Part shown: piece by piece, positions 23,040-36,000 of the stretch | Numbering within the stretch: the first letter of the stretch is position 1 | Layout: every line of letters starts with the position of its first letter | DNA from: Cyclina sinensis | Lineage: Eukaryota > Mollusca > Bivalvia > Venerida > Veneridae | Direction: 5' to 3' | Assembly: GCA_012932295.1 (NCBI GenBank) | Contig: JAAONU010000003.1 | Coordinates: 29,250,361-29,314,360, forward strand | Length of the DNA stretch: 64,000 nucleotides | Position numbers and translations under genes: made by a program | The notes under the pieces: model-generated | Told to the model about the DNA's origin: nothing | Seen by the model: only the letters and a program-made list of their open reading frames with translations | The model's database searches: none

Positions 23040-23400
23040 CAATCAGCAGTTGCTCACACGGATCAATGTCTATGACCCACTCTTTGGGAGGAGTGGAGGA
23101 ACATACAGATTTGCTCTCGTTATCCATATGAATGTCTGTGTCTGTATTTGAAGTTTCAAGTTTGTGTCTTCAAGGGTCTTCAAACATTGCCAGAGCAATA
23201 TGAAAACACTGACCAATAATGTTTTTAATGGAGATAAGGTTCTTGTGCACTGTGCATTCTCCCATTATGAAATATATCCATACATTAAGTTTCAAGTTTG
23301 TGTCTTTTCTGATATTTGAGTAATGGTCCAGACAAGATTAGGTCAACGGATCAATGGACAAGGCATCAACTACGTGTTCACCCTTACAGGAGCATAAAAG
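23040..23400 (+). repeat. Diverged dispersed repeat fragments
   Basis: Two copies of 'agtttcaagtttgtgtctt' (about 23150 and 23287) plus 'gttcttgtgcactgtgcattct' and 'tggtccagacaa' link this to the 13.3-14.8 kb array family. No coding potential is seen. Confidence 0.5.
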
Positions 23401-23849
23401 TTTTGCCGGAGACCAATCTTTGATTTTGAACTGGGTTTCAATGACACAACACTTACTGATATATGATTCAAACATGTCATGGCCCTGTTGTATTATAGGA
23501 CCACCATGTCCAACAATCTGAAATGTTAAGAAAATCCAATATTTTTAGCTTTGAAAACCAGATACAACAAACCAAAGCTATGACTGTGTCAGTGTGTGTA
23601 ACACTTTATAGTGAGCTATGATGTAGGCCTTGAAAATAAAAGCCTGTCAGTACTTAGCAATCTAGACATTCATGCTGCACCGACTCCAGCAAATGTGTTT
23701 GGGTCCTATTGATGTCTGGATTTTTTTTATATTCACTATTGATTCATGTAACCTTCAGTTTGAAAGACGGCCATCAAGGAAACAAGAAGTCTTAAAATTG
23801 ATTTCATTTATTTTGTCACACATTTTGAATATAGTTATCACATTAAAAC

Positions 23850-26430
23850 TAATTTAAACATTGTATTTTACAAGTTTACACATAATTTAAACTACAACTT
23901 CAGCAAAGACATGAATTTGAATGAGGGCAATGTGTTATACACAACAAGGACATGATTTGTACATCAGACATTATGAACAAGATGGACAGAACACAATTTA
24001 TACTGAATGCTTGTGCATAATTAATTAAAACAAACTATTTGAACAGACTAATACATGAGTCAAGTCTGGCAATGAAGACATAATACACCACAAGAGAATG
24101 ACACAGAAGACATGAATAAGTTTATTATGACATAGTGATGATTAGCTTATGATAAATAATTATGGCCTGTACAGCCTTGAAAAATATGACTGACAGGCAT
24201 TAACAATTCAGCAAAAAGCCAGACTTGAAGATCATTTGTGAACAAGACATGACAATAATTTGTGAACAAGACAGGACAATGGTTTTTATAATTATCTTAA
24301 GTAGAAAACAAGCAGTGTTTGAGACTACTGAGTACAATCAAGATCATGTAAACTATCTAAAATATTTTTGCATTCAAATGATTACTGGTACCCTTAACTA
24401 GAGTTCTGTGGTTAAGACACCATATATGAGTATTAAAACTTATGTTTCTACTTGGAACATCTACTGGTATGCTGTAATTCTCATAAATCAGGTAAGTGAT
24501 TCCTTATCATTCTAGACTTTGTATAACAAATGTTTCTAAACGTATACTTTAGACTAAGATTCAACTTGAATGTAAACTCTTTTTCACTTGAAAAGTAACT
24601 TTAAAGTAGAACTATTTTTAATTTACTATGTCCTTAACAAAACATCTGGAATATAGTTGAGACAATCTGCTTAAAGAGTATATTGTGTTCTTAAAGAGAA
24701 AATGTTCTTTTTATGGACTTAATGTGGCAGTCATCATATCAATGTGTTTAACATAAGTCATAATGTCATTATAATGTACTAGGAAGTATTGGACATAAGA
24801 CTGAAGTCATTCTGTCATTGAAATGAACCAAATTGAGTCACTATTTTTGTCAATTTAATATTAGAGAAAATATTTAATATAAAACAGAAGTCAATATGCC
24901 ACTGAAAAAGAGAACATTTCTGAAATTAAACAGAAGTGATTTTGTCACTTAAATCAACAGAGACGTTTGACATTATAAAACAGAAATCATTTATATATCA
25001 AATTAAGAGAATCTGTTTGACATTAAGTAAAATTGTCACTCTTTTTATTCAGATTTTTGGCCACTTGTCTTCTTCAAAAAAAGCATTAGAATAATACAAC
25101 CATAAGTGCAATTAATACTGAACACTGATATCAAGTGTTTGTCCATTCCATCTTCAAATACTGAACACTGATATCAAGTGTTTGTCCATTCCATCTTCAA
25201 ACACTGATATCAAGTGTTTGTCCATTCCATCTTCAAATACTGAACACTGTAATCAAGTGTTTGACTTAGCTGAATAATAATCATAGTGTTTTTCTTGAAA
25301 AATTACAAATGTCTGAAAATTTGAATAAAAAGAATGAAATTTGTTTTTAGACATGTTACAAGGAAGACTGTTAGTATAATAATGTTTGAAATATTTGCAT
25401 GTTTTTAAAATTCTCCTGACAGTGTTTGACATTAACAGATAGTGATACAGCTTACTACACTTGTCTTTTACAGTAGAAAAATAAATATTGGAGAGAATGC
25501 ATGTCACAATGAGTTTGCAAAGGAATTGTTTATGTTACAGTAAGTACAGAATTACTAAACTAAACATAATAAATAAACGTTACACATCAGTTAATATATA
25601 ATTAAATAAATATGAGGTACTAAAGTAGTGGTCTTTTTGTGTACATGAGGTGCATGCATTGTATACATCTGTAAGAGTTTGATCACACGCTAACTAGAAA
25701 TGTGATATATAGTGATAATGTAACATATATCTGCTCTCGCAGATTAATTTTGAATGATTTTTTTTTATAAATGAAGCATACAAACAGATCTGCTATAGTT
25801 TATTTTCACACACACTGCCTATTGAAGTTACACAGACACATTGTATTTCAAATGTCTAAAATAATCCTGCATGAAATAGTACTAGTACATAATGGATGGA
25901 TATTTATTACCTAAACCACTTAGCTTGACATACTGAAAGAGATCAAGGTTAACGTCCTTGACAGATGTTAAATGTGACCAATGTGATAACTGTATAGCCG
26001 CCCCTATTACCATCAATGATTGTTCAGTGTATTCCAATATGTACATTTACTAGACAGCTGTATATCATATTTGATCATAAGCTGTAAAAAGAAATAAAAT
26101 AAGTAGAAAAATCTAGAGATATCTTTCCCCAGACTGAAAAAAAGAAATAAAGCATTTACAAATCAACAAGTAAATCACATGCAACTTTCATTACAGGCAC
26201 AGAATTAACAGTGTAATATTAAAGAATATTGCACCTTCCCCATAAATAATTATAAACAAGCCTCCAAGCACTGCAAGCGATACAGAAAGGCCCTACCCTA
26301 CAGGTGAAAAAACCCTTGTCAGTAAAAACATTGTAGAGACAATTGCAAGGTTATCTTCATATAGCCATTCCCCCACCAAGCCCCCCCTCCCAACACACTA
26401 AAAAACATGAATTTATCTTCAAAATGAGGA
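23850..26430. other. AT-rich intergenic DNA with a small tandem repeat
   Basis: No gene is recognised. About 25114-25262 is a 43-bp tandem repeat ('aatactgaacactgatatc...ccattccatcttca'), roughly 3.5 copies, one copy with a short deletion. The region could be distal 3'UTR of the minus-strand BRSK gene, but nothing in the sequence proves it. Confidence 0.45.
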
Positions 26431-26431
26431 A

Positions 26432-27199
26432 ACAAGAGGGCTGTGATGGCCCTAAATTGCTAACCTGAGCACAAATGCTCCAAAAATAATGCCATACAAT
26501 GGATTTATTTTAAAAAGGGACTAAAAATACTGTGCCAAAGATTTAGGCAATTTATGAAAACACATATTAAAAAGGTTTCAGGTCTTGGTAATTTCATTTA
26601 TGTTTTTTTAGGGTTAAACATGTGACACCTGTTAAGGCAAAAATGATCCCAGGTGCACTGAATAATCTTGGTAGGGTACTACACACCAAATTTCAGAAGT
26701 ATCAGTCTTATGGTTTCTGACAAGCAGATTTTTGTAGGTTAAAGGGTTTGTATCTTTGAGTCTATGTGAACATCTGACCACAGGAATGGTGCCAAAATGA
26801 CCCCATCAGCAAAGCTGGAATAACTTGTTGGCAGTTCACTGGGAAATGCAGCATGCTGTTACCTTACTGTTTCAAAGAAGAAATATTTTAAAGATTTGCC
26901 TATATATTTCTATATAAAACATGTTACCCCTCAGATGGGGCTAAAGATGACCCCAGAGACATAATCTGAATAAATTTAGTCAACTAGAAAATCTACACAC
27001 TAAATTTCAGAGCTTTCAGACGTGAAGATTTCTTATGTTTTTCATTCTTGTTTCCATAGCAACCACAGTTCTGAATGGAACAGAATTATTTAAACAACCT
27101 TGGTCAAGCCTCATGCAGGTAACATCTCTGCCAAGTTTTATCAACTTTGACCTAGTGGTTAAGCATGTGCTCAGGTGAGCTAATAAGCTATTAAGGGCC
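26432..27199. mobile_element. ~770-bp non-autonomous element, 'aacaagagggc..gatggccct' family
   Basis: Left end GGCCCTAAATTGCTAACC..GAGCAC is mirrored at the right by gtgctcaggtgagct..aagggcc. The interior has 'caccaaatttcagaa' and 'tgttaccc' type words. A second member starts at 43929. Common in bivalve genomes as I recall; the class is unresolved. Confidence 0.6.
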
Positions 27200-28165
27200 T
27201 CTGTAGATGTTTAGTTATTGCACAATTCTGATTTTCTACATCAACAGATAAAGATATTACATGAAAATCTCCATATTGCAATCAATCAACTCTATTTCTG
27301 AATTGAACCTAGCTTTCTGTTGCTGAGTAAGATTTTACATCAGACAGAGAGATGCAGGTGAGTGTGCATTAGTTATACAGCCTAACCTCCACATTTATAC
27401 CTATGAAGAAATAATGTTTCATACAGACAGGCAGACAGACAGAAGAGTAAACATTCAGACCCTTCCAATACACTTGTAGCAAACTTGTAAAAGTAATTGC
27501 ACATGTCCACTGAAAGATATATTTATTGCACATTAACATTATAACAGAGAAATAATCCAAACGATTGGTAAAGCATTAAAATAGATTTCAAAATTTTACC
27601 CTTATGATTTAAATCTTAAATACAGCAAAATTTTTACTTTTATAACATCACAATTCCTTGAAAGATCAGCAAATAACACTTAACAGGAACAATCAACCAT
27701 CAAATCATATTTCTTTCCTAAATGTTATGCACAATGTCCAGTTTACCAGTTCCAACTAATGTAAGAATTAAGAATATTTTACCATTCTGTGATAGTAAGA
27801 TCTATATGTCATGTCTCCTTTAAAGGTGCATACCCTATGATTTTATACTGCATAATATCTTTTTAATTCACTGTTTTTTTCTCTATAAACTGAAAAATAA
27901 AATATGTTTAAAGAACACAGACTTAATCTTTTTTCCCTTTTTCTTCTAGGCACACAGACACTAAATACAGGTTCATTTCAAATTAATCACTATTAACCCA
28001 AAAACTGTACAACTCTCTATTTAAAGTGAAATAATATTAATTCATGCACTTTACAAGTTGTACTTTGGATGTTTTAGTCACACCTTGACATCAGGTCATA
28101 TTTCTTACAATATCTCCATGCTTACATGATTCTGCAGGAAATGTAATGCTCTAAATTTAATATTC
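27200..28165. other. AT-rich DNA, nothing recognised
   Basis: No coding exon, RNA gene or structured repeat can be supported on either strand. Confidence 0.4.
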
Positions 28166-28167
28166 TT

Positions 28168-28725
28168 TAAGCTATGTACAAGCTCAGGGTAAATTTGTAG
28201 TTCAGGTCAGGCTGGAACAAAAGCTCAGGGTAAATTTGTAGTTCAGGTCAGGCTGGAACAAAGCTCAGTGTAAAATTGTAGTTCAGGTCAGACTGGAACA
28301 AAGCTCAGTGTAAATTTGTAGCTTAGGTCAGGCTGGAACAAAGCTCAGTGTAAATTTGTAGTTCAGGTCAGGCTGGAACAAAGCTCTGGGCAAATTTGTA
28401 GTTCAGGTCTGGCTGGAACAAAGCTCTGGGTAAATTTGTAGTTAAGGTTAGAATAAAGCTCTGGGTAAATTTGTAGTTCGGGTCAGGCTGGAACAAAGCT
28501 CTGGGTAAATTTGTAGTTCAGGTCAGAACAAAGCTCTGGGTAAATTTGTAGTTCAGGTCAGAACAAAGCTCTGGGTAAATTTGTAGTTCAGGTCTGGCTG
28601 GAACAAAGCTCTGGGTAAATTTGTAGTTCAGGTCAGAACAAAGCTCTGGGTAAATTTGTAGTTAAGGTTAGAACAAAGCTCTGGGTAAATTTGTAGTTCA
28701 GGTCAGGCTGGAACAAAGCTCAGGG
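28168..28725. repeat. 39-bp minisatellite with 34-bp variants, ~14 copies
   Basis: Unit 'aagctctgggtaaatttg' + 'tagttcaggtcaggctggaac'. Some units lack the 'ggctg' block, giving 34 bp, and the left copies read 'ctcagg/ctcagtg' instead of 'ctctggg'. Short and long units interleave, which suggests unequal exchange. Confidence 0.9.
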
Positions 28726-29910
28726 TAAAAAGTGAAGTCAAGCAGGAGCAAAATAAAAACTGAGAACTGTGACTGATTTTAAAGTTAGTAAAAATACTTG
28801 CAAAAATTTGTGAAGGGAAATTGCCCTGAAGCTGATTAACACCAAGTATTAGTATAAATGAATGGAACTTGAGTGAAAATCTTTCTAACTAAAAAAAAAC
28901 TTTATAATAATATGATTCAACATTTAGTTTTGCATAATATTATGAGAATGTGATACTGGCTTTTATACCAATATTTGAACAAAGACATTTTTCAAATGCT
29001 CTGAGATATTACACTACCCATAAGAAAGCAGATCAAAATGGGGTCTTCCTCTAAACCAGCTCTTAGCTTTTTATGACCAAAAATATGATATCTTTAAAAA
29101 GATTTTGATTTTTCTATTCAAAACACATTTCAGTACTTAAAAATCATACTTAGTTGACACGTCTATAGACTGAACATACATTTTTAATTTCTTTGGATTG
29201 TTTTTCCCTAGGTTCATTGGATGAATTATTTTCTTGGGAAAATAATGCTTCATGGGCATCTCCCAGTGAAGAGCCTGCCACAGTGTATGAGTTGCGATGC
29301 ACTTGATAATACTGAGTCACTGTAGATATCAATATCAGATAATCAAAAACAGCATTTGTCCATTTGTTGTTTCCTATAATTCTTCTCACCAGACACATGC
29401 ACTGCTATCTACTCCATACCTGGATCTACATCTGGCATTTTGCAATGCTCTGTATCCTTTCAGAAGGTTTTATTTTATTTCTGAAATAAACCTTTTGCCT
29501 CTTTTCTCATACATCTTCTTCTGACCATATTTTTATTCAGTATTTGTCTCTAAAATTCACTGTTTCTGCATACATGTACTATCTGCATAAACCACTGCTA
29601 AATTAACCCACATTTCAAATTCATCCTTCAATTTTATAAACATCTATAGTGTTGAAGTCTTGGCTTTACCTGTAATTATATCAGCCACAAAATTCATAGA
29701 AATACTAGTATATTTCTTCAAATGAAAGACTTTCTTTAACTTACAAACAGGTCAGTTCTTATTTACAGCATCCTTCTCTAATCACTGGCACCAATCACAT
29801 TTTAAACAAAAATGTGCACCAGTCTATTACTTTAATCTCTTGAAGAACACAGTCTGCTGTTCTGAGAATGTTACTGAACCAGTCTACTTTTTCCAGGTAT
29901 GTGGACTGTG
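28726..29910. other. Possible 3'UTR of the long-tail BRSK isoform
   Basis: Downstream (on the - strand) of the terminal exon at 29911-30033. TTTATT (AATAAA on the minus strand) occurs near 29467 and 29531. No other gene is seen. Confidence 0.35.
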
Positions 29911-30033
29911 TCACATTTTGTCCTTGCGTCTGATACTTGGATCCACTATAACTCTTCTTCCATTTGTGATCACACGTGGGATGTCTCTTCTCTGTGGCGT
30001 GGGGGTTTTACTGATCCTGTCAAATACAGGGGT
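29911..30033 (-). CDS. BRSK: BRSK alternative terminal exon: long-tail C-terminus
   Basis: Strong acceptor (ctgtttttcttttacag). 40 codons in phase 0 with the donor at 33125: [20 protein letters not shown] and a basic end, [10 protein letters not shown], stop TGA at 29911-29913. Basic, proline-containing composition continues the preceding tail naturally. The long open frame on the opposite strand is its shadow. Confidence 0.75.
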   Translation of the reverse strand, partial: TPVFDRISKTPTPQRRDIPRVITNGRRVIVDPSIRRKDKM

Positions 30034-33000
30034 CTGTAAAAGAAAAACAGTATCTACTAAACCATGTATACAATTAACTGTCAATAAGACAAAAGATATG
30101 CCAAAATATTTTATTTTTGAACCAAACATAGAAATTTCATGTATTCTGAAGATAAATGACATCATAGTCATCTAGCTTCATGTGTATTTAAAAACTGTTT
30201 TTGTCTTACCCTAAATATGTTGCCTCCCTAAACTTTTTCTATCACATACTTTCTGAAGATTAGATTTACTTGCCAAGCTTGATTTGTGTGTCATATCAGT
30301 CCCACTAAATCAGTCCTGTAAAAGTCATTATCATTCCTCTATATCATCCCTCTTATATTATCCCCAGTGTTGTATGTGCTTCCTATCAATGATGCAATAG
30401 CCTTTGTAACTAGAGAACCATGATGACCCTACATCAATTGCCAAAGTACTATTGCTCTTAACTGCATCAATCAAAAAAACTCATACATGTGAACTTTTCC
30501 CAGTGCCAAGTAGGGAGATCTGACTCAGAAAGTAGGGAGATTCGGTCTGTCAAGTGGGAGATTAACCGACACAACATTATTTCAGGCATGGTTCAAGTAT
30601 AGATGCTAAGGATGTATCGATAACAGAAAAAGAACTGTTTCGGTTTAATATGTATCGACAATAAACAGGAAACGTTCATTATTTACATTCAATACTTACT
30701 CTACCTTTATCAGTTAACAGTCAAATATGTCTTATTTACACTCAAGTTAAACATTGGTACCTTTTCTCTTTACTCTTCACACTGTCCCTTTAAGTTCCAC
30801 TACACAGTTCCTTGTCACTAAGATGTCATAACAGTTGGCAACAGAATTTCATGCACAACAATACATTCAGAGTCCTATTCCAAAGACTATGGTTCGTTTG
30901 ACTTTTATTAAAGTTTTGATATAAACCATAGAGTACAATCTTTCGAGGTCTGCATTGGTTTATGGCAGTGGAAGTACAGTAATTACCAGTTTCTAATCTC
31001 CCTTTTGTCTTTGATGTGTGCCTTATCTGCGTGGCAATTAACAACTTCATAATTGTAAGCGCTTAAAGTGTCAAACTGACAATATACAAACAATAAAACT
31101 TTCCAATACTAAGGTCAAGGTATAATTAGACTGGGTCTCATTTTCCAATATACAGCAGCATGGTACACGTAGCGTTATTGGTAACCCAGTCAAAATATTG
31201 TTTACATTCATCAATATCACCTAGGTGTTTGGAATTTTTTTTTTTTGGATGTTATGAAAAATGTCGGTAGAATGTAAGCCCCGAGCTGGAGGGGAATTTT
31301 GATTGTCCAAAATCGGTAGTCTACCGCCAGAATCGGGAGAGTTCACATGTATGGAAACTCAAATGAAGTATAGCATATCCAGACATCTAAATATATGTTC
31401 ACTTCCCTGCCAGTTCCTTACGTTAAAAAGATGAAATGTACAAGCAAAGTAGTTCAAGTTTATGTGCTGAAACTTAGAAAACAAGGAAACAGGTCAAGAT
31501 AAATTTCATCCAATGTTAAAGTAAAAATCTGCTTACATAACTGTCCAAATTTCTTTTCCAGGGTTAGTCAATCACACTGACCCATCGATAGAATAAGGCT
31601 AAAGTTAGACACTCATTGTTAACAAGAGATGTTTGTGAAACATGTATGCCCAGCAACCAATTAGTCATGTTAAATGGACTTCTAAACATGACCTAGACCT
31701 TTACCTAATGAACTCAATCAATATGGGTCATCAACAGGTCATAACCAACCATACTACCAAAGCTACTAGCCCTGCTTTTGAGGTGAAGGTCAGTGACCTT
31801 GACCTACAAACCTTAAAATCATTTGGGGATATTTGCTGGTCATGACCAACCTCCCCACCAAATCTGATGACTGTAAGCTAAAGCGTTCTCTAGTTATTGA
31901 TCAGACAAATTTTTTTGTGGTCAAAGTCACAGTGAACTTGACCTTTGAACTCAATGCTAAAGGGGTCATCTACCTGTCATGACAAACATTCCCACCAAAT
32001 TTGACAGTAAGCATTCTATAGTTATTGATAAGACAAGCTACAGCAAGGTTATAGTGACATTGACCTTTGACCTAATGACCTCAAAATCAATAGATATCAT
32101 CTGCAGGTCATGACCAACCTTCACATCAAATCTGAGGACTATAAACCAAAGCATTCACTAGTTATTGATTGAAGGTTATCGTGACCTTGACCTTCTGACC
32201 CAAAAAACAATAGGGGTATTCTACTAAATAAAGGCAACCATCCTGTGAAGTTTGAAAGCTGCGGGTCAAATAGAGTTATTGAGCAGACATGGTTTCAAAT
32301 TCAAGTTGACAGTGACCTTGACCTTCACCTACGGACCCCAAAATTAATAACAGTCTTCTACTCAATAACAACAACCACCCTATGAAGATTGATAGCTGTG
32401 GGCCAAATGGTGCTGGTGTAACTGATCGGAAAAGGACTGGTCCACGGAGGGACGGACTGACGACTGACCTATCAAGGTGTGTAAAGCAATATATCCCCAC
32501 CTCTTTGAAAGGGGAGTTTCTAATCCTGAACAGTTTAAGCTAAAATATTGTCACTTGTGAGTTCCAAAAGGTTTTCGATTTTAATTTAGAATCTAACACA
32601 AAGATCTAAAATACTGCAGATTGGCTACTTAATATGTAAATCTCACACAAAATCTCACGACAGCTGGATAACACCTCACAAAATCTTGTTTGTTTTATAT
32701 TTCAAATTTCAGAAACTATTTAATTATGACAAAAACAAATTGTGTTATGCAATAGAGCATTCATTCTTATACAAAATGATACCATACTTAACAAAACTGA
32801 AATTGAAATGATAAAGTTTTATGCAAAGAAGAAAACCACCTAATTGGTAAAAAATGTTTGGAATTTATCAGTATATCTTCATCTTGACTACCTAAAAATC
32901 AGAATTTCTTCAACATAACAAAACAAAAATCAAAGTAAAACCTTTTTCTTTTATACTGACATGGTCACTTTATATGCTTTTAACCTCTAGGATTTTTTCA

Positions 33001-36000
33001 GGTCATTTAGTTTTTGGACAAAAAGTTGACTTCTGCATGATTAAACAGTGTATTGTTTTGGCTTATAAAAGGAGTTTCGAATCTGTGGTATTTGAGGTCT
33101 TTGATGAATATAAGCAGCCCTTACATCATCATCACAGTCTGCACGAGTCACTGAGATACTGTGTGTTGGAGATGCACCACACTCGGAGGTATATGACGAG
33201 GAACTGTCGGTACTGATCTTACGCTGGCTCAGTGCATCTCCACGTGGACCCAACATCAGGTTCTGAATGTGTTCACAAACACGGCGGAATCTTCGAGAAG
33301 GTCCTGCAAAGTAATTAACATACTAATTGTCATCAAATATCTACAACCTTTAACATATATAATAATAATCTTTGTACATAGAACACTGATTTACAATGGT
33401 CAAGCAAGAAATTAGCAAACCAAGTAGATCCTAAGACCTTTATTATTAATCAACAAACAGTGTTCTCAAAGAATACATCAGTTTGCTTTCATTCAAATCA
33501 AGTTTTCTTTAAAAATATCATACAGAAACTTAAAGCAGTTTAACAGCTGTTCTATACTAGAACTAATGCTAAGAAATTAAAAAAAAAAAAAACATCAGAA
33601 GTCCAATGACTTTAAACAGTATTGCCCAACATTTTCTCTCTGTGATCTACCAGTCTAATGAATAATTTGATCATCAAGACTTCTAAGTATGAGACAACTT
33701 ACCTGAGATGTGAGTGAATGTTAGACAAAACATGTTGATTTCCTGTTCCCGTGTAGTGCTGTGTGCTGGAGTTATGTCAACCTGAAATCTCACATTACGT
33801 GAGAACACAGAGGAGCTTCCAGAACGCCGGTACTCGGCTCTGAATGTTGTTGTAGAGACAACACTGTGGCATAGGTCTGGTGTCTAGAAACAAAGAAAGT
33901 AGATAATCTACACCTTCTAACTAAAATTTATTGACATTATGTAATTTTTTATTGTACTGAAAGCTACTTTCAAACCTTTATATGGGAAAATTCAAGCAAA
34001 ACTACTTATTTACTACTTTTTGAACAACTTTTATACAAGTTTTTTCTATTAGTTTTTCAAAACCAATAAAAGGTTTCAAAGCACTTTTTTTACTTCTGTA
34101 GAGCATTATTTTACTCTGATATCTTTAGTCTGATGCCACTGCTCTGACTTGTATATAAAACTGAACTGTGAAAACTAATAAATTTGAAGTAAACTAAAAT
34201 GATGTTTATACACTGAGGTGAACTCCATAAATATTTATACAAGAGATAAACCCAAAGAATATTTTTCCAGAGGAGGTGAACCCCAAGAATATCTTTACAG
34301 AGGAGGTGAACTCAAAGAATATCTTATTTTACAGAGGTGAAGTCAAAGAATATTTTTACAGAGGAGGTGAACCCCAAAAATACTTTTACAGAGGAGGTGA
34401 ACTCCAAGAATATTTTTACAGAGGAGGTGAACTCCAAGAATATTTTTACAGAGGAGGTGAACCCAAAGAATATTTTTACAGAGGAGGTGAAGCCCAAGAC
34501 ACTGAACCCCAAGAATATTTTTTACAGAGGAGGTGAACCCCAAGAATATTTTTACAGAGGAGGTGAACCCCAAGAATAATTTTACAGAGGAGATGAACCC
34601 CAAAAATATCTTTACAGAGGAGGTGAACACCAAGAATATCTTGACAGAAGAGGTGAACCCAATGAATATTTGTACAGAGGAGGTGAACCCCATGAATATT
34701 TTTACAGAGGAGGTGAACTCCAAGAATATCTATACAGTGTACGTGAACTACAAGTATATTTTTACAGAGGAGGGGAACTGCAACAATAATTATACAGTTG
34801 AGTAGAATTTCAAGATTTTTTATACAGTGAAGGTTTATACTTACAGAGAGGAATGCATGTATGAGGTCAGCTTTGATTTGTGACAGAGGTTTGTCCCGCA
34901 CCATCACAAAATGATGCTCCTCCCGCTCTGATCCCATTAATGATCCAAACCACGACTTCTTTGTCATCCTACAACACCAACAATACCTTGTAAGCTTATG
35001 TAAACATTTGATCAGAATATTAATGAAAGCTTTAAGCTTAAATATAACAGGGACCAACAGTCCATTGATCAGCACCAGAGAAACTGAAGGAAAGTAGAAT
35101 CTGGGAAGTGAATGACATGATCACAAGTTGCAGAATCATTCTAGTTTTTAGATTTATACTCAGTGAACAGCACCAATACAAAGAACCTTGTCTTAGTGTC
35201 TCATCTGAAAGATCATGTTTACATAAATGTAGAATGGGAAGACGAACAAGTGTCCCCTGGATTATCAAGTAATAATGTCTTTCAGAAGAGCAATAATTAT
35301 TAAGCCTGACTCTAATTTATCAGTACTAAAATGAACAGGTGTGTGTCTCATAAATGTCCCAACAAAGTTTCATGTACCTAGGCCAGAGTGTTCCCAAGTT
35401 TTTGATCAGACAATGATTTTACACAGGCTGTCACTCTGACCTTGACCACTCAAACCAACCACTTAACCTATGAAGTTTAATGAACTTAGGACCAAGAGTT
35501 TGCCAGTAATTGATTGGACATGGATTTTAAACAGGTGGCCACTGTGACCATGACCTCCGATCTAGTGACCTCGACATGAAAAAGCGTCACCTTTACGACA
35601 TGCTAATACTCCTAAGTGGCTAATGTGACCACGACCTTTGACCTGAAGACCAATAGGGGTCATCTGGTGGTTATGCCTAATATTACTATGAAATTTGAAA
35701 TATGACCCTGTAAGTATGTACTGCAGGAACATTACATGCCTCACACTTGGCAAGTTAGAGCATAAAAAATTCCCATATAAGTTATATGACCACAAGAACA
35801 TGGTCACTTCTGATCATGAACACATAATTTGAAAAAGTTTGGTACAGAATCACTATACAGTGCTAATTCACAAACATCTAAGCTCTCAGCCTTACAGTTT
35901 TAGCGAAAATTTGATAGTTGAATTAAATACCCAAAAGCATGGTCATTTTTTTACTCTAGGTAATTGATTTCAAAATGCTTTGAAGAAGACCACAACACAA

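Noticed and set aside
29840..30175. 111-codon + strand open frame
   Set aside because: Antisense shadow of the BRSK terminal exon at 29911-30033, which has proper minus-strand splice signals.
34276..35075. Several overlapping repetitive open frames on both strands ([10 protein letters not shown] and [10 protein letters not shown] repeats)
   Set aside because: Direct consequence of a 30-bp tandem repeat with no stop codon in several frames. Only the BRSK KA1 exon at 34845-34968 within this span is real.
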